From Phoronis ovalis (lineage: Eukaryota; Phoronida; Phoronidae): a DNA stretch of 22,007 nt. The notes under the pieces are model-generated. The model was given only the letters and a program-made list of their open reading frames with translations. It was not told where the DNA came from and searched no databases. Numbering within the stretch: position 1 is the stretch's first letter; the number at the start of each line of letters is the position of its first letter. Position numbers and translations under genes: made by a program. Positions 20,601-22,007 of this stretch are shown here, one piece after another. Where the stretch lies: assembly GCA_028565635.1 (NCBI GenBank), contig JAOXYB010093382.1, forward strand, positions 1 to 22,007, written 5' to 3'.

Positions 20601-21307
20601 CTTTTAAAAGTGCCCAGGCAGTCTGCACTCCTCTATATTTACTAATTGTTCATTTTCTTTTATGATTTAGTTAATGTCACATAATGTATTGTCATTCAGT
20701 TTCTCTATGCTATATGCAGGTATACTATTTTTCTTTATACGATACATCTCATACTTCTGAGACACCCTTCCTAATAACCAAATTTTTAGATTTCACCCAC
20801 TGTTTACCATGCATATTTATATCAGTATATTTTGATTATGTAATGAAACAAATGGGCAAGCTAACAATAATAACAAATCCATCTTTTGAATTATATAAAT
20901 ATATTAAAATTATATAAAAGGTATACAAACATCAAAACCCCTTTCAAATTAATATTGTGTTGTGTTTGCCATACTTGCTACCATACTGTTTAGCAGAATA
21001 GTGAAAGGAAGATCTTGACATTACAGAGAAGCATTTTTGTAAAGGAATTCATTATTTACCGTACTTTATATTTGATTAAATTACTAACATGATTCTCAAG
21101 AAATAATTAACAAATTATTCAGAATGCTTTTTAAATCATACAGAATTTATTGCTAAACTGAATAACGACAAAAAGAATATTCAATTTACCTAACGCATCA
21201 TCTTCATCAAATTCAAAGTCATCTTCACCGTCTCCCTCTTCCTCTTCGTCCTCCTCTGTGGGGTCAAATTCTTGGGCATCTGTATCCCCATTATCACTGC
21301 TGTCAGC
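5400..21307 (-). CDS. MIA3: TANGO1/MIA3-cTAGE5 family protein, 19 exons, N-terminus off window
   Basis: Nineteen exons, all with GT..AG borders and matching phases, join to 4581 nt (1526 residues plus TAG). Order in the partial protein: acidic luminal segment (1-54); large luminal repeat region (55-853); membrane exon (854-898, hydrophobic about 872-893); coiled coils (about 899-1330); proline-rich region (about 1340-1457); Arg/Ser-rich tail (to 1526). The family call rests on this architecture and on the coiled-coil block IATYEKQNHEYW followed by EAANLRKKL, which resembles the vertebrate IATHEKKAH.NW...EAANLRHKL block as I remember it. Family members sit at ER exit sites, bind Sec23 through Pro-rich motifs and recruit membrane for collagen-sized cargo. 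The SH3-like cargo-receptor domain is not present and should lie right of 22007. The luminal part distinguishes it from a cTAGE5-only protein. Confidence 0.88.
5908..6147 (-). CDS. MIA3: Exon: proline-rich domain (PRD)
   Basis: The acceptor is CAATTTCCAG|GGATG and the donor GACAGGAG|GTTAGA. It encodes LPLPPPPPMIMGMPPMMPRP, then YVPPPYETRSPYDRRSPPPG and a DKSPGYYDRR end. Runs of PPP are the Sec23-binding feature of TANGO1/cTAGE5 PRDs; here they stand in PLPPPPP, VPPPY and SPPPG. Confidence 0.88.
6481..6562 (-). CDS. MIA3: Exon: Ser/Gly/Pro linker
   Basis: The acceptor is TTATTTCAG|CC and the donor ATTACAAG|GTATAG, both codons split. It encodes VINGTPQTAGDRPGSRTSG and IGQSPIT, a low-complexity linker at the start of the proline-rich region. 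Confidence 0.8.
6935..7035 (-). CDS. MIA3: Exon: end of coiled coil, start of PRD
   Basis: The acceptor is TTTTTATTAG|GC and the donor GGTCAAG|GTTTGT. It encodes LAEMGRQRDMTDMQGLVRPM and then PQFASMPLHFAGQ. It continues the RKK|LAEM helix end into a Met/Pro-rich segment. Without the donor, the frame would run on into intron to a stop near 6873. Confidence 0.82.
7396..7463 (-). CDS. MIA3: Exon: conserved coiled-coil end, LTNRNTEREL...EAANLRKK
   Basis: The acceptor is ACTTTTTCAG|TTG and the donor CGAAAGAA|GTAAGC. It encodes LTNRNTERELKEARFEAANL followed by RKK. The EAANLR motif is a family hallmark at the end of the second coiled coil. Confidence 0.87.
7584..7619 (-). CDS. MIA3: Exon: 36-nt small exon, IATYEKQNHEYW
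   Basis: The acceptor is TTTTACAG|ATT and the donor TACTGG|GTAAGC, phase 0 on both sides. The 12 residues IATYEKQNHEYW are the strongest single family signature in the window. A symmetric exon like this could be skipped in frame. Confidence 0.87.
7846..8008 (-). CDS. MIA3: Exon: coiled coil
   Basis: The acceptor is TCTATTGCCAG|GC and the donor AGGATTAAG|GTAATG. It encodes QLTSFKATQSIAEQDL, then SAVQSIETVNAEMEIAVL and DYERLLEQKDHDHRIK, a heptad-rich Glu/Gln/Lys helix. It feeds straight into the IATYEK exon. Confidence 0.83.
8667..8805 (-). CDS. MIA3: Exon: coiled coil
   Basis: The acceptor is GTTTCTTTTTAG|AA and the donor ATATCTAA|GTAAGC, both codons split. It encodes KAKEISTELEKNRELFKNM, ERENERLKTKLLVMKETYEE and REEKIS. 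Leu and Met fall at helical spacing. Confidence 0.83.
9396..9486 (-). CDS. MIA3: Exon: coiled coil
   Basis: The acceptor is GTTATTTCAG|AAA and the donor GGAGATG|GTATGG. It encodes KNATLQAVQEENEVLKNKLQ and IENEARIEGD. Joined to DVSK of the upstream exon it gives a continuous helix. Confidence 0.83.
10278..10310 (-). CDS. Possible 33-nt alternative microexon
   Basis: The stretch is bounded by CTATTTTAG| and a textbook donor |GTAAGT, is phase 0 on both sides and has no stop. It would add GCETFVVKVLA between DVSK and KNATL. The constitutive product reads well without it, so inclusion, if real, is probably alternative. Eleven residues equal one hendecad, which would keep the coiled-coil register. 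Confidence 0.25.
10450..10578 (-). CDS. MIA3: Exon: coiled coil with poly-Asp insert
   Basis: The acceptor is ACCTATACAG|GTC and the donor TCTAAG|GTAATC, phase 0 on both sides. It encodes VLKDCFHQLNAFEKNNK, then a run of seven Asp and GTDSKLEEKIAAMLDVSK. The Asp run comes from a GAT/GAC trinucleotide tract and splits the helix into two parts. Confidence 0.83.
10620..11125 (+). repeat. Dispersed repeat copy A (~0.5 kb), intronic
   Basis: It is clearly similar, in the same orientation, to 11790-12271. Shared blocks in order include GAAAAAAACAGT, CCAGGATAATTGTCAGGAT, ACTTGGACTC, GGGAGGAGAAA, GACATGAAATT, TATTTTGGAGAA and TAGTTTCGTC. No transposase, terminal inverted repeat or target-site duplication was recognised. 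It is either an unclassified non-autonomous element or an old segmental duplication. The open frames inside it are not conserved in copy B. Confidence 0.8.
11387..11477 (-). CDS. MIA3: Exon: coiled coil
   Basis: The acceptor is TTTGATTGTAG|AATTAA and the donor CTTGAG|GTTAGT. It encodes INDLKETITNQQKQISML and QEDNTFKSNELE. It receives two bases (AA) from the upstream exon, giving DK|INDL. Confidence 0.83.
11790..12271 (+). repeat. Dispersed repeat copy B (~0.5 kb), intronic
   Basis: This is the direct-orientation partner of copy A, one intron upstream in the TANGO1-like gene. Divergence is moderate, with several small indels. The distance to the flanking exon differs from that of copy A and no exon is shared, so simple intron-plus-exon duplication is not evident. 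Confidence 0.8.
12300..12385 (-). repeat. tRNA-like, probable SINE fragment
   Basis: On the - strand TGGTGTAGCG (12364-12373) fits the pol III A box TRGYNNARNNG. GGCTTGATTC (12321-12330) resembles a B box about 42 nt downstream, the spacing found in tRNAs. No intact cloverleaf is apparent, so a decayed tRNA-derived SINE head is likelier than a functional tRNA gene. It sits 16 bp from the coiled-coil exon at 12401. Confidence 0.4.
12401..12630 (-). CDS. MIA3: Exon: long coiled-coil exon (source of the intronic copies)
   Basis: The acceptor is TCATTTTCAG|ATTACT and the donor CAAGACAA|GTAAGT. It encodes ITSQSLQLQQYQEYITQLEQ, a Gln/Ser-rich middle, then VSEFQKQITELQDKVDARGE and ELTLVDQAKNDLVLELKG. 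Two degenerate copies of its 3' half lie in the intron at 20.0-20.5 kb. Confidence 0.85.
12889..12941. repeat. Cluster of three consecutive palindromes
   Basis: Three inverted repeats lie within 53 bp: TCACC-TAGT-GGTGA (12889-12902), TGACCTGGG-GTACA-CCCAGGTCA (12907-12929) and TTAAC-TC-GTTAA (12930-12941). The middle one contains two everted AGGTCA half-sites, the nuclear-receptor core motif. The function is unknown. Confidence 0.7.
13156..13308 (-). CDS. MIA3: Exon: coiled coil
   Basis: The acceptor is TTCTTTTTTTAG|ATA and the donor GATGAAATG|GTGAGC, phase 0 on both sides. It encodes IHIRVIKKEKEDLAKEKEVL, TEELETVQKESSQNSATL and VEYQQAVYQRDEM, a strongly charged helix. Confidence 0.85.
13901..13978 (-). 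CDS. MIA3: Exon: coiled coil (26 codons)
   Basis: The acceptor is TATTTTTCAG|ATA and the donor ACTACTGAG|GTATGT, phase 0 on both sides. It encodes INEMQENSTKVKSDHSK and MQEKLNTTE. Confidence 0.8.
14326..14403 (-). CDS. MIA3: Exon: first cytosolic helix after the membrane
   Basis: The acceptor is CTTTTATAG|AAA and the donor GCACAG|GTAAGG, phase 0 on both sides. It encodes KVPKKQYDYAKVFADSKKET and EILQAQ, the basic juxtamembrane segment and the start of the coiled coil. Confidence 0.82.
14768..14902 (-). CDS. MIA3: Exon: transmembrane segment
   Basis: The acceptor is TTACTTTCCAG|CTG and the donor AAATCCAAG|GTAAGT, phase 0 on both sides. It encodes a luminal juxtamembrane LPPSAQEFLDKEPFGLP, then a hydrophobic stretch SLSLLIALFCTLFPLLFTL and CCVCGKSK. 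The cluster CCVC just at the cytosolic side could be palmitoylated (inference). TANGO1 is described as having a transmembrane helix plus an intramembrane hairpin; only one hydrophobic stretch is evident here. Confidence 0.88.
15319..17714 (-). CDS. MIA3: Large luminal exon with ~28-residue repeats
   Basis: This single 2396-nt exon (acceptor CCTATTTTTAG|ATATG, donor TATGAAAAG|GTGAGC) encodes about 799 residues, very rich in Asp, Glu, Asn, Ser and Thr. After MNSLLDKKYTQSDHG and Pro-rich text come about 18 degenerate units of about 28 residues (genomic 15720-17255) of the pattern SDExKNNQEENLxxNDD. A Pro/Ser/Thr-rich stretch with VPPPPTDEVVE follows, and finally NENWCVNMDLLLTDIYEK before the membrane exon. 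Hydrophobic content is minimal, consistent with the disordered acidic luminal region of TANGO1. The repeat itself is not a family feature I know. The frame is open over the whole length, strong evidence for coding. Confidence 0.88.
15720..17255 (-). repeat. Array of ~18 degenerate ~84-bp coding repeats
   Basis: Successive units begin with TPNEKK, SDDRKN, LDEKNG, SDERKD, SDERKN, LNERRN, PDEVKS, SDEAKN (twice), SDKINN, TEEKNS, SNEVNS, TSEREN, GETENS, PDEQSN, SNEIKN and TDEIKS, with one shorter DQSKGN unit. Most are followed by QEE or similar and an Asn/Asp run. Units are well diverged at DNA level, so the array is old. Many units place DE-x-K about 25-30 residues apart. Confidence 0.8.
18057..18101 (-). 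CDS. MIA3: Exon: 45-nt acidic luminal exon
   Basis: The acceptor is TTTGTTTCTAG|CAGAT and the donor TTGCAAT|GTAAGT. Both codons are split in the same way (1 nt in from each upstream side), so it can be skipped without frame change. It encodes DDKLVEEETDPELQ and joins ALA upstream to YMNSLLDKK downstream. Confidence 0.75.
20024..20155 (-). pseudogene. Decayed partial copy 1 of coiled-coil exon 12401-12630
   Basis: The plus-strand text AAATCATT.TTGCTTGATC, CTACTAATGT and TATCCTGTAG.TCAGT.AT matches the 3' half of exon 12401-12630. The - strand frame reads VTE-stop-QIRITDLQDKLAAREKE then LTLVDQAKNDLVFKVKG. The in-frame TGA replaces a Phe codon, and the region corresponding to the exon's 5' half is unrecognisable. 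A GTAAAA follows CAAG near its end and could be a cryptic donor. Confidence 0.85.
20272..20503 (-). pseudogene. Decayed partial copy 2 of coiled-coil exon, hairpin-interrupted
   Basis: This is a longer copy. The - strand frame reads VTEFQKQIIELQDRRDAKRT, then SVDQAKNDLVLKLSETQE and ends AA|GTAATA at the same point where the functional exon ends AA|GTAAGT. A short in-frame deletion removes about four codons. A 34-bp hairpin-forming insertion plus duplicated 6 bp interrupts it at 20382-20425. Similarity continues, weaker, toward 20503 (about CTACGTGATATATTCCCAAC). Confidence 0.85.
20382..20427. mobile_element. Tiny hairpin insertion with 6-bp flanking duplication
   Basis: ACTCTAGGATATATAAAA and TTTTATATATCCTAGAGT are perfect 18-bp inverted arms separated by GAG. 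GTGACT stands on both sides, whereas the functional exon has only one GAGACT at this place. An insertion with target duplication, or a palindrome-forming repair event, would explain this. The element is too short to code for anything. Confidence 0.65.
21190..21307 (-). CDS. MIA3: Exon: acidic luminal exon, most upstream in window
   Basis: The acceptor is TTTTTCAAACAG|GCT and the donor GCGTTAG|GTAAAT. It encodes ADSSDNGDTDAQEFDPTEED, then EEEEGDGEDDFEFDEDDAL. This fits the acidic stretch that follows the SH3-like domain in TANGO1. The phase-0 acceptor means more coding exons lie to the right. Confidence 0.82.
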
Positions 21308-22007
21308 CTGTTTGAAAAATGAAAGTAATAACCAATAATGGAATGTGGAATGACTAATGCCGACGATCAATAGGACATATAAGTTTTTCATGAAACTCTG
21401 TCATAACATAGCAGTTCAGCTTTCTCTTTTTATTATGTTGCCTTCTATGTATGATGTAACACACTATAACCGATTACTTCTTTGCATTACGTTGGGTAAG
21501 TGTCACAAATGTGCAGTGAAACCCACAATACACTATTTACTTGGTTGAGCCACCGGTCGAACCACAATTCCACAATTCTTAGTTTTGTAAGCTCTCTTGA
21601 TTTATTCATAAAACATAAATTATGGTTCGTGACCACCATCATAACCTAATGCATGTAAATAGTCTATTAGGTATTTTGTAAAAAAAACAACCATGCTATT
21701 GTGACTCATTGTGTGTTTGATTGAGCCTGCAACACTAACATAGTCTAGTGCTTGCAAATAGTCTTTTCCCAATATTAAAACACAAGCTGCAAATACTACA
21801 TACTACATTTCTGTTAATATTGGCTAGGTAACACAGTAATTACCACTAGAATTTACTCAGATTTGATAAAGATTTTATTTTCTAAAGAATCTGTGAAATG
21901 TTTATAGTGCAGTGACCAGGGTAAATTATTAACAAGACAACGACGATTCGAAGAATCATCATTGTACGCTGTTTAAATTGGCTATTTGAGCGAAAGGAAT
22001 TGCATAT
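21308..22007 (-). other. Upstream intron of TANGO1-like gene; nothing else seen
   Basis: No exon with the SH3-like domain or signal peptide is recognisable. The stretch is AT-rich, with a short loosely repeated motif (ATAGTCTATTAGG near 21660 and CATAGTCTAGTGCTTGCAAATAGTC near 21740). It is most likely intron. Confidence 0.6.

Larger units (their letters stand above)
18102..21189 (-). other. 3.1-kb intron with two decayed exon copies
   Basis: This is the intron between two acidic luminal exons, very AT-rich and nearly free of CpG (1 counted in 18541-19020). No coding exon of the family is recognisable at functional quality. Its contents are two partial copies of the coiled-coil exon (20024-20155 and 20272-20503) and a hairpin insertion. 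The rest (18102-20023 and 20504-21189) shows nothing I can assign. Confidence 0.7.

Overview
This is eukaryotic, almost certainly animal, genomic DNA. It is AT-rich, with short exons bounded by GT..AG splice sites, long low-complexity introns and no prokaryotic signals. The gene content, a many-exon TANGO1-like gene, fits a non-insect invertebrate. I cannot name the phylum from sequence alone.

Layout: two genes point at each other. From the left edge to about 4.5 kb, on the + strand, lies the 3' part of a gene for an RGG/RS-type RNA-binding protein: four coding exons at 729-825, 1219-1414, 1864-1896 and 2241-2292, then a long 3' UTR or downstream region. On the - strand, from 21307 down to 5400, 19 coding exons splice in one continuous frame (4581 nt; 1526 codons plus stop). 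They encode most of a TANGO1/MIA3-cTAGE5 family protein, the ER exit-site organiser that helps load bulky cargo such as collagen into COPII carriers. Only the N-terminal signal peptide and SH3-like domain are missing; they should lie beyond the right edge.

In transcription order the TANGO1-like gene has two acidic luminal exons, one 2.4-kb luminal exon carrying about 18 degenerate repeats of about 28 residues, a transmembrane exon, a string of coiled-coil exons including the family's recognisable IATYEK..NHEYW block, and a proline-rich region. It ends in an unusual arginine/serine-rich tail resembling an SR splicing factor.

Non-coding structure: the 3.1-kb intron 18102-21189 holds two decayed partial copies of the coiled-coil exon 12401-12630. 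One is interrupted by a tiny hairpin insertion flanked by a 6-bp duplication. Two ~0.5-kb direct repeats sit in neighbouring introns, with a tRNA-like (SINE-like) fragment, a cluster of three palindromes and a possible in-frame 33-nt microexon. CpG is common in the left 3.7 kb and nearly absent from the TANGO1 introns. Near the left edge, CRE and NRF1-like motifs precede a possible alternative first exon.
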